From Treponema sp. (lineage in GTDB: Bacteria; Spirochaetota; Spirochaetia; Treponematales; Breznakiellaceae), in contig JAISQJ010000091.1 in assembly GCA_031274285.1 (NCBI GenBank), positions 1-64,000 on the forward strand: a stretch of DNA of 64,000 nt, written 5' to 3'. The position numbers and the translations under genes are program-made. This document shows positions 37,641 to 50,238 of the stretch, in pieces; the first letter of the stretch is position 1; each line of letters opens with the position of its first letter. The notes beneath the pieces were generated by a model. The model ran no database searches, was not told the origin of the DNA, and was given only the letters and a program-made list of their open reading frames with translations.

Positions 37641-38604
37641 GCAGGGGATAAATTAAATCCGCCAGAAGATTCATAACCACAACGCTGACGGCGATTATGG
37701 CAAAACAGCCCTGAATAAGAGGGTAGTCCTGGGCGTGGATGGCGTTCATGATCGTGTAGCCGATTCCGGGATAAGAAAAGATCATTTCCGTGGTAATGGC
37801 CCCCCCCACGGCGTTGCCCAGGTTCAGCATAAGGCTGGTAAAGGAGGGCAGCAGGGCATTCCGCAGGGCGTATTTGGTAAGGATCGTGCCGCGCCGCAAA
37901 CCCTTGGCCTGGGCCAGGGTAATATAGTCCTCGGAAAATATTTGGAGAATATTACTGCGCATCATGACCATACGGCCCGCCAGGGAAACGATGATAAGGG
38001 AAAATACCGGCAGAAAGGCGTGGTATATGACGGGCCCCACCAGCATATACCAGGGTGTGTCGTAGGGCAGCCCCGTGGGCATGGCGTGGGCCAGGGGGAA
38101 AACTCCCAGGTGGTAGGCCAGGCTCATGATAAGAATCATGCTGATGTAAAAATAGGGGGTGGACTGGAGATAATAGGAAACCCCCACCATGGCCTGATCA
38201 AACAGGCTCCCCTTTTTTAGGGCCGCCAGGACTCCCAAAACCCAGGCCACGGCAAAGGAAATAAGAATGGACGAAAGGACAATGAGCAGGGTCCAGGGCA
38301 TGGCCCGGGTTATAATGTCAGCCACCGGCACCGGATAGGTACTGAAGGAGATACCCATGTCCCCCTTCAGAAGCTGGCCCAGATAGCGGATATACTGTTC
38401 GGCAATCCCCTTATCCAGGCCAAACCTTTCCCGCAGTATATCCGCGTATTCCTGGGAACCCATGGCGGTGGTACTGGCAATATACTCCGCCGGGTCTCCG
38501 CCCATGACCCGGGGAATAAGAAAGTTAATGGTCAGCGCCACCCACAGGGTAAACAGGGCGCTTACGAGGCGCCGCAGGATATAGCTGATATGGTTCCCGG
38601 CCAT
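37615..38604 (-). CDS. ABC transporter permease (OppB/DppB-like)
   Basis: ISYILRRLVSALFTLWVALTINFLIPRVMGGDPA..., RSNILQIFSEDYITLAQAKGLRR. Confidence 0.93.
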   Translation of the reverse strand: MAGNHISYILRRLVSALFTLWVALTINFLIPRVMGGDPAEYIASTTAMGSQEYADILRERFGLDKGIAEQYIRYLGQLLKGDMGISFSTYPVPVADIITRAMPWTLLIVLSSILISFAVAWVLGVLAALKKGSLFDQAMVGVSYYLQSTPYFYISMILIMSLAYHLGVFPLAHAMPTGLPYDTPWYMLVGPVIYHAFLPVFSLIIVSLAGRMVMMRSNILQIFSEDYITLAQAKGLRRGTILTKYALRNALLPSFTSLMLNLGNAVGGAITTEMIFSYPGIGYTIMNAIHAQDYPLIQGCFAIIAVSVVVMNLLADLIYPLLDPRVALS

Positions 38605-38610
38605 GCTGCC

Positions 38611-40251
38611 CTATTTAATTTGATAAAGCTGAGTAAGTCCCCGGTAACAGAACACCGGGGCGTCGGAGATAAAACCTCCAAGCCGGACATTTTCGTAATA
38701 GGGGCTTTTTCCGGTGGTGGTATACATGGGGAGGAAGGGAACTTCCTCTACCAGAATATCCTGAATCCGGTGGTAGATCTGCTGTTGTTTTGCCTGATCG
38801 GTTTCGCTGGCCGCCTGATCCAGGAGGCTGTCCACTTCGCGGTTGCGGAAACGGAAGAAGTTATTTCCCACCGCGGCCTGCCCTGTGGGGGCGGTCATGG
38901 AGGAGTGGAACGAAGTGTTCAAAGAGGCAAAGGGATCCGGCGGGAACACGGTGCCGGTTTGCAGCAGGTTAAAGCGGCCGGTCCGGTGTAACTGCACCAG
39001 TTCCGGCGCGGTTGCCTGGCGGGGGATAATTTCGATCCCTATGCCCAGGAGGTACTGCTGGATCATGCCGGCCTGCATCTGCTGGGACGGGGAGCCGGAG
39101 GCGTTGTGGTAAGTAAAAGAAAGCCTTTTGCCGTTTTTCTGAAAAATGCCGTCCTGCCCCTTGGTATAGCCCGCGTCGGTGAGTATTTTTTGGGCCGCGG
39201 CCGGGTCAAAAACCAGGGGTTTTTTTGAAGATTCGCTGACTAAATCCCCAAAAATAAATGGAAGCCACCCCGGCCCCAGGGCAACGGCGGTGCCGTATTC
39301 ACCCCTGGTATTAATTTCCTCCACATTCATGGCCAGCCGCATGGCCTTACGCACGTTAATATCACTGAGCAGTTCGTTTTCCAGATTGATGGAGACCACA
39401 AAGTTAAACAGGCTGCTGTACATCTGAATTTTGGCGTTGGGCCGCTGCAGGATCTGGGGGATGTACTGGCTGGACAGGCCGCCGATGATGGTATCCACAT
39501 CCCCCCTCAGGAAGGCCAGCGCCGAATTGGCGGAGGAGGTGTACATCTGGATAAGGATACGGTCCAGTTTGGGCGCGCCGTACCAGTAGGATTTATTGGC
39601 CGAAAGCTGCACGTCGGTGCCGGTCCGGTAGGATTCCCACTTAAAGGGCCCCGTCCCCACGGGGACCTGGTTCAGGGCTTCCGCCGCGGAAGGCCAGGCT
39701 TCCCAGATATGCTTGGGCACGATGTAAATACTGTTGGTGTAGTAGGGCAGGGAGGGGAAGGGCTGGGACAGGGAAAAAACCACCTGGTCCCCCTGGGCCG
39801 TCACGGAACTGAGTTTATTCCACAGGGAGTAGCGGTCCAGGACCGGCTCTTTTTTAAGGGTATTGTAGGTAAAGGCCACGTCTTCCGCGGTAAAGGGCCG
39901 GCCGTCGTGCCACTGGACTCCGGAACGGACGGTAATGGTTAAGGTTTTATAGTCGCTTGACCATTCGTAGCCTGAGGCAAGCTCCGGTTCCAGCGTGCCC
40001 TGGACGTAGTTAAAATAGAAAAGGGGCTCGTACATGAACTGGATAATGGTTTCATCCGTATTTTGGGGCAGGAAGGGGTTCTTGGCCGCAAGCTGGGTAT
40101 CCAGCACCCGGTCCCCGATTATCAGGGTTCCCCCCGATACGGGGGTCCCTTGACCGGCGGCCGCGCCCTGGGAGTTACCCTTGGCGGACAGGGGGCCGGA
40201 AAAACCGGCCAGCAAGAGCACGGCGCAAAAGAGAAACAAGCTCTTTTTCAT
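38611..40251 (-). CDS. ABC transporter substrate-binding protein, family 5 (OppA-like)
   Basis: Signal peptide MKKSLFLFCAVLLLAGFSGPLSAKG; SGVQWHDGRPFTAEDVAFTYNTLK. Confidence 0.93.
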   Translation of the reverse strand: MKKSLFLFCAVLLLAGFSGPLSAKGNSQGAAAGQGTPVSGGTLIIGDRVLDTQLAAKNPFLPQNTDETIIQFMYEPLFYFNYVQGTLEPELASGYEWSSDYKTLTITVRSGVQWHDGRPFTAEDVAFTYNTLKKEPVLDRYSLWNKLSSVTAQGDQVVFSLSQPFPSLPYYTNSIYIVPKHIWEAWPSAAEALNQVPVGTGPFKWESYRTGTDVQLSANKSYWYGAPKLDRILIQMYTSSANSALAFLRGDVDTIIGGLSSQYIPQILQRPNAKIQMYSSLFNFVVSINLENELLSDINVRKAMRLAMNVEEINTRGEYGTAVALGPGWLPFIFGDLVSESSKKPLVFDPAAAQKILTDAGYTKGQDGIFQKNGKRLSFTYHNASGSPSQQMQAGMIQQYLLGIGIEIIPRQATAPELVQLHRTGRFNLLQTGTVFPPDPFASLNTSFHSSMTAPTGQAAVGNNFFRFRNREVDSLLDQAASETDQAKQQQIYHRIQDILVEEVPFLPMYTTTGKSPYYENVRLGGFISDAPVFCYRGLTQLYQIK

Positions 40252-40359
40252 GGTATATCTCCTTCGTATGGCGGACCGGTTCTCCGGCCCCGCACCAAGA
40301 AGATAAACCCGCCGGCGCCGAATCGCAATGTATTATGTTACAAAATTTTTTACAAAATA

Positions 40360-42117
40360 TTACGAAATGGTAGTATCCGGGAAACGGATTCGAACCAGAG
40401 TCCTGTTTTCCTTATGCCCTATTTCAAGGCCGTAAGCGGCGCCGTAGTGGAGTTTGATCCGCCGGTCTATGTTGTAAAGCCCAAAGGAGCTCTCCTTTTT
40501 TATTTCCCGGTTCTCCTCAAAGGAATAGGCCAGTTGATGCTGAATCTCCGTAAGCCGCCAGTCGCCGAAACCGGGACCGTTATCACGGACCTCCAGCATA
40601 ATAACGTCCCCGTCCCTCTCTCCCCGTATCTCCACCAGCCCCCCTTCCTCCCGCCGGGACACCCCGTGGCGGACGGCGTTTTCCACCAGGGGCTGGAGTA
40701 TCATCCGGCCCATGGGGACATCGAGAATCTCCGGCTTTATGTCAAATAAAAAACTAAAGCGGTTTTGAAAGCGGATATTGGTAATGACCACAAAGTGGCG
40801 GACAATCTCAACTTCATCCCGGATAAGCACCTGCTCCTGGTAATTCATGGAGTACCGGAACAATTCCGACATGGACAGGGTTATGGCGGCTATTTCATCT
40901 ACCCCCCTGGAGATAGCGATACTGCGGATGCATTGCAGGGTATTGTTAAGAAAGTGGGGGTTTATCTGGCTTTGGAGGGCGTATATTTCCGCCTCGTTCC
41001 TTGCCAGTTCCAGCCGGTACATTTTTTCCTGGGTTTTAAGGCTGTTTTCGGTGTACGCCGCTATCTCGGAAAGAAGGTTGTTGACCCCCTCCGCGATCCG
41101 GTCCACCTCCGGCATGTTGCTCCTGGGCAGCCTGATATGCTGGGGCTTGTGGTCCCGGGTAACCATGCCCTCCACCAGGGCGGAAATGGGGCCGGTAATT
41201 TGTTTTTGCAGCAGCAGAATAACGGTGGCGGTGACCAGGAGGAGCAAAAAAATGGAAAAGGTAAAGAATATCCCTATAAACCGCCTGACTTCATCCCGGC
41301 CGGGAAAAATATTCCCCAGGACGCCGGATATGCCGGAGGCCCGCCCCCTGGACACCACAATCCTTATGCCCATGGTTTCCGTCATGGATATGATTTCTAT
41401 GACATCATCCCGTGCGCCCGGTTCCGGGCCGCTGGAAATAATAAACCGGCCTTCGCTGTCGTATACGGAAAAGCAGAGTTCCCCGTCCACGGTATACGAG
41501 GCGAAAATTTCCCGGACATAGTCTAAATTACAGATAAAAATACAGGATGCGATCTTTTGGGTATTGGCGGCCGCGGAGTAGGAGCCGCTTACGGGGGTAA
41601 CATAGATAAAGAAATCCTGGCCGCTAAAATAAAAAAAGCGGCTTTCCACGGCGTTGGGGTCCGCAAAATTGTATTCCCCCTCCATCAGGTCCATAAATTC
41701 ATAGCCGGTTCCCAGGTAATAGCTAAAGGGAATTTTATCAAGGCCCACCACCGCCACGTCCCGGATAACGGGATAGTAGTTGGCGATGAACCGGATGGAA
41801 TGAAAGGCGCTGATAAGCATATCGACGGGATTGCCGGAATTTTCCGGCATCGCGGCCCTGTCGGGAAAGTAAAGGGTTTTGAAGGAATCAAAGGAGGCGA
41901 TGTACATGGCCATGCTGCGGATAGTGTCTCCCACCGCGTTAAGGGAAACGGCCATGGATTCGGCGGCGCCCCTGATATACTCCCGCCGGTTCCGGTTGGT
42001 CAGGTTTATAAAGCTAAAGATGGATATGCCTTGAAAGATCAGCATGACCGACATGGAAGCCAGGACAATAAGCGCGGTTTTGGCCCGGATGCCCCGGAGG
42101 GAAAATTTATGCCCCAT
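40360..42117 (-). CDS. Sensor histidine kinase (YesM/LytS-type)
   Basis: ALQSQINPHFLNNTLQCIRSIA (His kinase), LVENAVRHG, DNGPGFG; two TM segments and HAMP-like region. Confidence 0.92.
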   Translation of the reverse strand: MGHKFSLRGIRAKTALIVLASMSVMLIFQGISIFSFINLTNRNRREYIRGAAESMAVSLNAVGDTIRSMAMYIASFDSFKTLYFPDRAAMPENSGNPVDMLISAFHSIRFIANYYPVIRDVAVVGLDKIPFSYYLGTGYEFMDLMEGEYNFADPNAVESRFFYFSGQDFFIYVTPVSGSYSAAANTQKIASCIFICNLDYVREIFASYTVDGELCFSVYDSEGRFIISSGPEPGARDDVIEIISMTETMGIRIVVSRGRASGISGVLGNIFPGRDEVRRFIGIFFTFSIFLLLLVTATVILLLQKQITGPISALVEGMVTRDHKPQHIRLPRSNMPEVDRIAEGVNNLLSEIAAYTENSLKTQEKMYRLELARNEAEIYALQSQINPHFLNNTLQCIRSIAISRGVDEIAAITLSMSELFRYSMNYQEQVLIRDEVEIVRHFVVITNIRFQNRFSFLFDIKPEILDVPMGRMILQPLVENAVRHGVSRREEGGLVEIRGERDGDVIMLEVRDNGPGFGDWRLTEIQHQLAYSFEENREIKKESSFGLYNIDRRIKLHYGAAYGLEIGHKENRTLVRIRFPDTTIS

Positions 42118-42883
42118 GGGCCCTGCTTTTCATCATGACCCGGTATTTATGGGGAGGCACGCCGCAGGCCGACTTAAAGACCCGGTTAAAGTAATAGCTG
42201 TCCATGAATCCGGTTCTTTCGGCAATGTCGTAGAGGGGGAGTTCCGTTGTTTCCAGCAGTTCCTTTGATTTTTCAACCCGCAGGGCGGTGATGTAGGCCG
42301 AAAAAGTATTCCCCGTATATTTTTTGAACAGGAAACAGATGTAATTTTTGCTAAAGGCAAACTCCTCCGCTATTTCCCGGAGCAGCAGCTTGGTATTAAA
42401 ATTGGATTTTACATACTCAAGGATATGGCCGAACCGCTCGTTGCTGGCCGCGGGGACATCGGCGTTTTCCTTTTCCGCCGCCTCTTCCGCCCTTTTAACC
42501 GATTCCCGTTCGTCAAGCTGTTTCCGTATGTCGTCCAGCACCGCGGCCATGGCCGCGGGGTTTACCGGTTTAAGGCAGTAATCCAGCACCGCCGCCTTGA
42601 TCGCCTGTTTGGCGAATTCAAAGTCCGAATAGGCGCTTAAGATCACAAAGGCCGCATCACTGCCTTCCTCCCTGCACCGGCGGATAAGCTCAAAACCGTT
42701 CATCACCGGCATGTTGATATCCACAAAAACCAGGTGGGGCTTTTGGGTCAGGATGACCTCTTTTGCCTCCCTGGGCTTGTCGTAGTGGCCGATAACCTCA
42801 AATCCCAGCTTTGCCCAGGGGATACTGTGCAGTATGTCTATGATAACCCACGGTTCATCGTCCACAAAAATTACGGTATACAC
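42107..42883 (-). CDS. Response regulator with AraC-type DNA-binding domain (YesN-like)
   Basis: MYTVIFVDDEPWVIIDILHSIPW..., LVFVDINMPVMNGFELI; C-terminal AERTGFMDSYYFNRVFKSACGVPPHKYR. Confidence 0.94.
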   Translation of the reverse strand: MYTVIFVDDEPWVIIDILHSIPWAKLGFEVIGHYDKPREAKEVILTQKPHLVFVDINMPVMNGFELIRRCREEGSDAAFVILSAYSDFEFAKQAIKAAVLDYCLKPVNPAAMAAVLDDIRKQLDERESVKRAEEAAEKENADVPAASNERFGHILEYVKSNFNTKLLLREIAEEFAFSKNYICFLFKKYTGNTFSAYITALRVEKSKELLETTELPLYDIAERTGFMDSYYFNRVFKSACGVPPHKYRVMMKSRAHGA

Positions 42884-42956
42884 GAAGGCCCCGCCGCTTT
42901 ACCTAAAGGATCGTCCCATTATACACCGGCGGTGGGAGAACCGCCATAAAAATAGC

Positions 42957-44086
42957 CTAAAAGTATTTCCTTAGGGCCTCCCCCAGCCGGTCCAGGCACT
43001 TGTCAAGGAAGTCCCCGTAGCCGCAGAAGGTCCCCCCCGGGCCGTAGTACATGGCCTTCCGCATCCGCTTGCAGCCCCCCCGGCACAGGGTCCGGTACGT
43101 ACAGGTCCCGCAGGGGGTCCCTTCCCCCTGCCCTTCCCCCAGGAAGGCCCCGGTCAGGGGGGAATCGAAGATCTCCCGGGGGCTTTGGAGGCTCAGGTTC
43201 CCGGTACGGTAGGAGTCCAGGACATAGAAATCGCAGGGGTACACCCCGCCGTCGGCTTCCACCACAAACTGGGGGCTGCAGCGGCCGTCGATGCCGCAGG
43301 AGCTGGGGATCCCCTTAAAAAAATAATTGGCCGTATCGTCAAACAGCTTGACGCTCACATAGCGCCCCCTCTCCAGTTCCCTGAGCCAGAGGGAAAAGAG
43401 GCGGGAGTAAAACCGGGCGAACCGGGGGGGCCGCAGACCGGGGCCCCGGACCCTTCCCCCTCCGAGCCCTTCCCCCTCTTCCCCGAACCCTTCCAGGCAG
43501 GGGATAAACTGGATGTAGCGGATTTTTTCCCGCTGGATAAAGGCCCAGACCTTTTCGCTCTCCTGTGCCAGTTCGTTGGTAAGGACGCAGAGGATGTTGT
43601 AGTCCACCTGTTCCCGGTCCAGAAGCCCCTTGGCCTCCATCACCGCGTCCCAGGTTCCCCCGCCCCCGGCGTCAAGGCGGTTTTTATCGTGGAAACCCCT
43701 GGGGCCGTCCAGGGAAAGGCCCACCAGGACCTTGTTGTTCCTGAAAAATTCCGCCCAGCCGCGGTCCAGGGCCAGGCCGTTGGTCTGGAACGCGTAGTGA
43801 ACCTGAATATCCCCCCGCCGCTCCCGCGCTTCGGCGGTGTAGGCGGCGAAGTCCTTAAACCAGTCCAACCCCGCCAGCGCCGGCTCCCCGCCCTGAAAGG
43901 CAAAGGTAAGCTCATCCCCCCCCTCCAGGTCCTTAAAGGTGTTGTCGATGATGCGCCGGGCCGTTTCCCCCCCCATAAGGCCGTAGGAGGGCAGGGCCCG
44001 GTGGGCCCCCACGTCCGCGTAGAAACAGTAACGGCAGCGCATGTTGCACAGGGAGGAGGCGGGCTTGATCAGCAGACTCAGGCGCT

Positions 44087-44090
<4 letters not shown>
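42957..44090 (-). CDS. Anaerobic sulfatase-maturating enzyme-like radical SAM protein
   Basis: LLIKPASSLCNMRCRYCFYADV (CxxxCxxC), LTFAFQGGEPALAGLDWF, SPASM-type CGIDGRC... and CGTCTYRTLCRGGCKR. Confidence 0.92.
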
Positions 44091-46150
<2,060 letters not shown>

Positions 46151-46296
46151 GGCCAGAGTATGGATGCTATGGGCTGCGGGTTTCAAGTCTAAGGCGGGGA
46201 GGCGGATTTTTCACGGTTCATAGACAAAAATTAAAAATTCGTCTATTATACGACAGAAGAAGTGAATCTGTTGATTTGAATGGAGGACATCAAACA

Positions 46297-47505
46297 ATGA
46301 AAACAAAACGGTCGGGGAGTTCCTTTAACTCCCTGAACACCAAGCGGCAGTTGGAATCCCTGTTCCTGTTTACCACCGGCCGCTGCAACGCCAAATGCGC
46401 CATGTGTTTTTATGCCGATGACATGGCCCAGAAACAGCCGGATTTAACCTTTGAGGAGATCAAAAAACTTTCCGAAACCGCGGGGGATTTTAAGCGGCTC
46501 TGGCTTTCCGGCGGGGAGCCGACGCTGCGGGAAGATTTGCCGGAAATTCTCGAAATGTTTTACCGGAACAACCACATCACGGACATCAATTTTCCCACCA
46601 ACGGCATCATGGGAGACCGGGTGGTTGACTGGCTCAAGCGGATCAGGCGGAACTGTCCGGACAGCAACGTTTCCATCAGCATATCCCTGGACGGTTTCGG
46701 GTCCACCCACGACACCCAGCGGGGGGTGGAGAGTTTCTACCGGGCCGCGGAGACCTTAAAAAAGATCGACGATAACTTCCGGGATGACGGCCACGTGATA
46801 AAAAATATCGCCACGGTTATCACCAAGTACAACGTGGAGGAGATTCTCGATTTTGTGGCCTGGTCCTACGGCAGATTCAACGTCTCCACCCACACCATCG
46901 AGGCGGCCAGGGGGAACACCAGGGAAGAGGGAGTCAAGGTGCTTACCGAAAAATCCCTCAAGGAAATTCAGGATCAGATAGCCCCCTATTACCTGCTCTA
47001 CGCCAAGCGTATCGGGGAGGGGATGAACGCGTTGGGCCGGGGGCTCACCAAATTTTTCTATGTGGGGCTCATGCGGGCCATGTACAATATCCGGGCCCAA
47101 AACCTGGAAAAGCCCAGCCCCTGGAATATGGACTGCACCGCCGGGGAAACCACCCTGGTGCTGGATTACGACGGCCGGTTCCGGTCCTGCGAACTGCGGC
47201 CCCCCATCGGCAACGTAAAGGACTACGGCTGCGATGTAAAGGCCATCATGGGGAGCGAAGCCATGAAAAAGGAAATTGAGGCCATCGGCCACGGGTACAA
47301 GGCCAACTGCTGGTGTACCCACGGCTGCTGGATCATGAGTTCCATCACCTTTAATCCGGGAAAGATGCTTTCCATGCTTATCAAGAGTAACCGGGAAATT
47401 AAAAAACTGAACCGGCCCATCGATGTCAGCGAACCGATCCTCCGGGGCCTGGAAGACAAATACCGGCTCAAGCGGGACAGGCTCCAGGCAATCGGTATCG
47501 CCTAA
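46297..47505 (+). CDS. Radical SAM protein (SPASM-like C-terminus)
   Basis: SLFLFTTGRCNAKCAMCFYADDMAQ (CxxxCxxC), LWLSGGEPTLREDLPEI, DCTAGETTLVLDYDGRFRSCELRPPIG. Confidence 0.9.
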   Translation: MKTKRSGSSFNSLNTKRQLESLFLFTTGRCNAKCAMCFYADDMAQKQPDLTFEEIKKLSETAGDFKRLWLSGGEPTLREDLPEILEMFYRNNHITDINFPTNGIMGDRVVDWLKRIRRNCPDSNVSISISLDGFGSTHDTQRGVESFYRAAETLKKIDDNFRDDGHVIKNIATVITKYNVEEILDFVAWSYGRFNVSTHTIEAARGNTREEGVKVLTEKSLKEIQDQIAPYYLLYAKRIGEGMNALGRGLTKFFYVGLMRAMYNIRAQNLEKPSPWNMDCTAGETTLVLDYDGRFRSCELRPPIGNVKDYGCDVKAIMGSEAMKKEIEAIGHGYKANCWCTHGCWIMSSITFNPGKMLSMLIKSNREIKKLNRPIDVSEPILRGLEDKYRLKRDRLQAIGIA

Positions 47506-47516
47506 GGCAGGATCCC

Positions 47517-48776
47517 ATGAAAATACTTTTAGCGGGCCGGGGCTCCCAGGGGGACATTTACCCCTACCTGATCCTGGCTTCGGAACTTGAAAAACGGGGG
47601 CACCGGGTTACGGTAAGCCTGCCCCGGCTCTTTGAGCAAGAGGCAAAGGAAGCGGGGGTAACCTATACCCTCCAGGCCCAGGACGATATTGCCGGCATGG
47701 TGGAGGGAACCCCGGACGCCAGGCATCTTATCGAATGGACCAAGCGGGTCATCAAGAGCCAGTTCGAGGAATTTATCCCCCTTATGGCGGGGCATGAGAT
47801 CCTGGTGGCCGCCAATACGGAATTCGGCGCGCCCAGTGTGGCCGAATACTGCGGGAAACCCCTGGTCCGTACCGCCTTCGGACCCTTTATTCCGGGCCGC
47901 CTCATCCCCCCTCCGGTGCTTCCCTTTCCCGAACCGAATCCCCTCATAAGGCCCGCCTTGCTGTGGGCCGCCCTGAATACGGGGCTCAACCTGATGGTGA
48001 AGAAACCCCTCAACCAATGCCGCAGGGCCCTGGGCATGGGGCCGGTCAGGGACCAGGCGGAACACGCCCCCGCCATGGCGGATAATTTTCTCCTCTACAG
48101 CCGGTATCTGGGCGAAACGGATCCCGCCTGGGCCTACCGCTGGGGCATCGGCGGCTACTGTTTTAACGATACCTTTCCCTACGACGCCAGGCTGCACCGG
48201 GACTTTCTTGACTTTGTTAAGAAGGACCGCCGGCCCACGGTGTTTTTCACCCTGGGAAGCTGCAACACCGTGCAGCGGGATTCCTTCGCCCAGAAGCTCT
48301 TTGATGTCTGCTGCGAACAGGGTTACAAGCTGGTGGTGGGCTGCGGCTGGTGGAAGGTGGGCCTCCACCTGCACAACAAGGAAAACCTGTTCCTGCTCAA
48401 CAGCGCCATCCCCCATGTCCTCATATTCCCCAATGTGGACGCCGTCATCCACCACGGCGGCAGCGGCACGACCCACAGCGCGGGTCGGGCGGGGAAACCC
48501 CAAATGGCCCTTCCCCTGATCATCGATCAGTTCTACTGGGCCTACCGGATTTACAAACTGGGAATCGGCCCCAGGGGGATCAACATAGGAAAAATATCAA
48601 AGGAAGACCTGGAAAAGAAGGTGGTAGACCTGGTAACCAACCCCTCCTACCGGGAAAAGGCCAAGGCCCTGGGCGCCCTTATCCGCAGCGAAAACGGCGT
48701 CCAGGCCGCCTGTGAGCGGATAGAAGGCGCCCTCTCCTCCGGGATTCGGGAGGAGGGGGCGGCGGTTAACGAGTAG
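47517..48776 (+). CDS. GT1-like glycosyltransferase (UDP-glucuronosyl/sterol glucosyltransferase type)
   Basis: MKILLAGRGSQGDIYPYLILASELEKRGHRVTV...; C-terminal FPNVDAVIHHGGSGTTHSAGRAGKPQMALPLIIDQFYWA. Confidence 0.92.
   Translation: MKILLAGRGSQGDIYPYLILASELEKRGHRVTVSLPRLFEQEAKEAGVTYTLQAQDDIAGMVEGTPDARHLIEWTKRVIKSQFEEFIPLMAGHEILVAANTEFGAPSVAEYCGKPLVRTAFGPFIPGRLIPPPVLPFPEPNPLIRPALLWAALNTGLNLMVKKPLNQCRRALGMGPVRDQAEHAPAMADNFLLYSRYLGETDPAWAYRWGIGGYCFNDTFPYDARLHRDFLDFVKKDRRPTVFFTLGSCNTVQRDSFAQKLFDVCCEQGYKLVVGCGWWKVGLHLHNKENLFLLNSAIPHVLIFPNVDAVIHHGGSGTTHSAGRAGKPQMALPLIIDQFYWAYRIYKLGIGPRGINIGKISKEDLEKKVVDLVTNPSYREKAKALGALIRSENGVQAACERIEGALSSGIREEGAAVNE
48728..48761. other. Strong hairpin at the 3' end of the glycosyltransferase gene
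   Basis: cgccctctcctcc / ggaggagggggcg 13-bp stem (one U-G), 8-nt loop, 13 nt before the stop; next convergent gene begins 1 nt after the stop. Confidence 0.5.
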
Positions 48777-48777
48777 G

Positions 48778-50238
48778 TCAGACGGCAGGGGGGAAATCCC
48801 GCAATTTTTCATATAGCTCCCGGTACCTTGTGTATCCTTTTTGGTATTGTTCATGGCGGAGAGAATCGTGAACGACCGGTATTTCTTTGTCGTTCATCCG
48901 GAGTTCTCTGTCCATGACGTCTGCGGCGATGCCTGCCAGTAATGCTGCGCCCGCCGAGGAACCTTGGTTGCCGCTTGTATATTTGAGGTCAAAACCTGTT
49001 ACATCGGCGATTATTTGCCGCCATAATGTACTCTTTGATCCGCCATTGGTAATGAAAACCCGCTTGATGGGGGGTCCCATTTCCTTAAAAACTTCCACAT
49101 GGTGGTTCAGACTGTACGCTATGGCCTCAAGGATTGCCCGGTAAATATGAACTACCCCATGGGAAAGACTTAGGCCAAAAATAAGGCCCCGGACGCCGGT
49201 GTCAAAGATGGGGGTCTTTTCGCCTAAAAAATAAGGGAGTACGGTGAGTCCGCCGGAGCCCGGCGGCAGGGTTTCCGCCCGCTTGTCCATATCGGTAAAG
49301 TCCGGCAGCCTGAATTCCTCTTTGGCCCATTTAAGAATCGAACCTGACGAGGCGGTACAACCATTGATCACGAAGGGCGCTTCTCCGCCACAGCCGTAAT
49401 CGATGAAGAGCCGGGGATCCGTCAGGGCTTCCGCGGAGGAAAGCAGGATATCCGCGGCCCCTCCCAGCTTAAATACCAGGTCTCCGCTTTTCCGGGCCCC
49501 CACTGCGAAACCGGAGGCGATATGATCCGCTGTTCCGGCATAAACCGGGATCCCCTGCCTGAGACCGCTTTTCCCCGCAGCGGCGGCGCTGAGCGTCCCC
49601 ACGCAACGGTCGTAAGAGATAAGCGGCGGCAGCATTTCTTCTCCAATTTCCGCGATGCGAAGAATTTCGGGGATCCAATGCCTGTCTCGAAGGCTGTACA
49701 TACCGCTTTCCAGGGCCCAGTTTTGTTCAGTGTACAGCTTTCCTGTTAAAAGGTATCCGGCATAGCCATAGGAGCCGGTGATGTACCGCATAGACCGGAA
49801 TACCGCTGTTTTATGCCGCTTGAGCCAAAGCAATTTAGGAAAGATATGCTGTTGGTTTACCCGATTTCCCGTCTCCCGGAAAAACCAGGGACCGTCGATC
49901 TTCTCTTTTGTCTCCTCAATCTCGGCGGCGGCCCGGATGTCGTTCTGCTGGATGGAGTTACACAGGGGGCGGAACCGTTCATCCAGGGGAATCAGGGCGG
50001 GGGTCATGCCGGTAAGGCCGATGGCGGTTATTGAAGAAAGGTCAAGTTCCCCTGCTGCGGTCCGCAGCAGGGCAAAAAGATGATCCTCCCAGATCGCGGG
50101 ATCTTCTTCCGCAAAGCCCGGGGCGGGGGAAATCAAATCGTGTTCCCGGCTCCAGGCCCCGCCCACGGTTCCATCCTGTCTCAGAAGGACTACCTTTATC
50201 GCGGTAGTGCCAATATCAATGCCCAGGCAGCTTTTCAT
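48778..50238 (-). CDS. FGGY family carbohydrate kinase (xylulokinase-like)
   Basis: MKSCLGIDIGTTAIKVVLLRQDG..., GVVHIYRAILEAIAYSLNHHVE, RVFITNGGSKSTLWRQIIADVTG. Confidence 0.93.
   Translation of the reverse strand: MKSCLGIDIGTTAIKVVLLRQDGTVGGAWSREHDLISPAPGFAEEDPAIWEDHLFALLRTAAGELDLSSITAIGLTGMTPALIPLDERFRPLCNSIQQNDIRAAAEIEETKEKIDGPWFFRETGNRVNQQHIFPKLLWLKRHKTAVFRSMRYITGSYGYAGYLLTGKLYTEQNWALESGMYSLRDRHWIPEILRIAEIGEEMLPPLISYDRCVGTLSAAAAGKSGLRQGIPVYAGTADHIASGFAVGARKSGDLVFKLGGAADILLSSAEALTDPRLFIDYGCGGEAPFVINGCTASSGSILKWAKEEFRLPDFTDMDKRAETLPPGSGGLTVLPYFLGEKTPIFDTGVRGLIFGLSLSHGVVHIYRAILEAIAYSLNHHVEVFKEMGPPIKRVFITNGGSKSTLWRQIIADVTGFDLKYTSGNQGSSAGAALLAGIAADVMDRELRMNDKEIPVVHDSLRHEQYQKGYTRYRELYEKLRDFPPAV

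Noticed and set aside
46190-46296. Search for a precursor peptide gene upstream of the radical SAM protein
   Set aside because: No ORF with an RBS and peptide-like sequence found in the AT-rich gap, so no RiPP claim is made.
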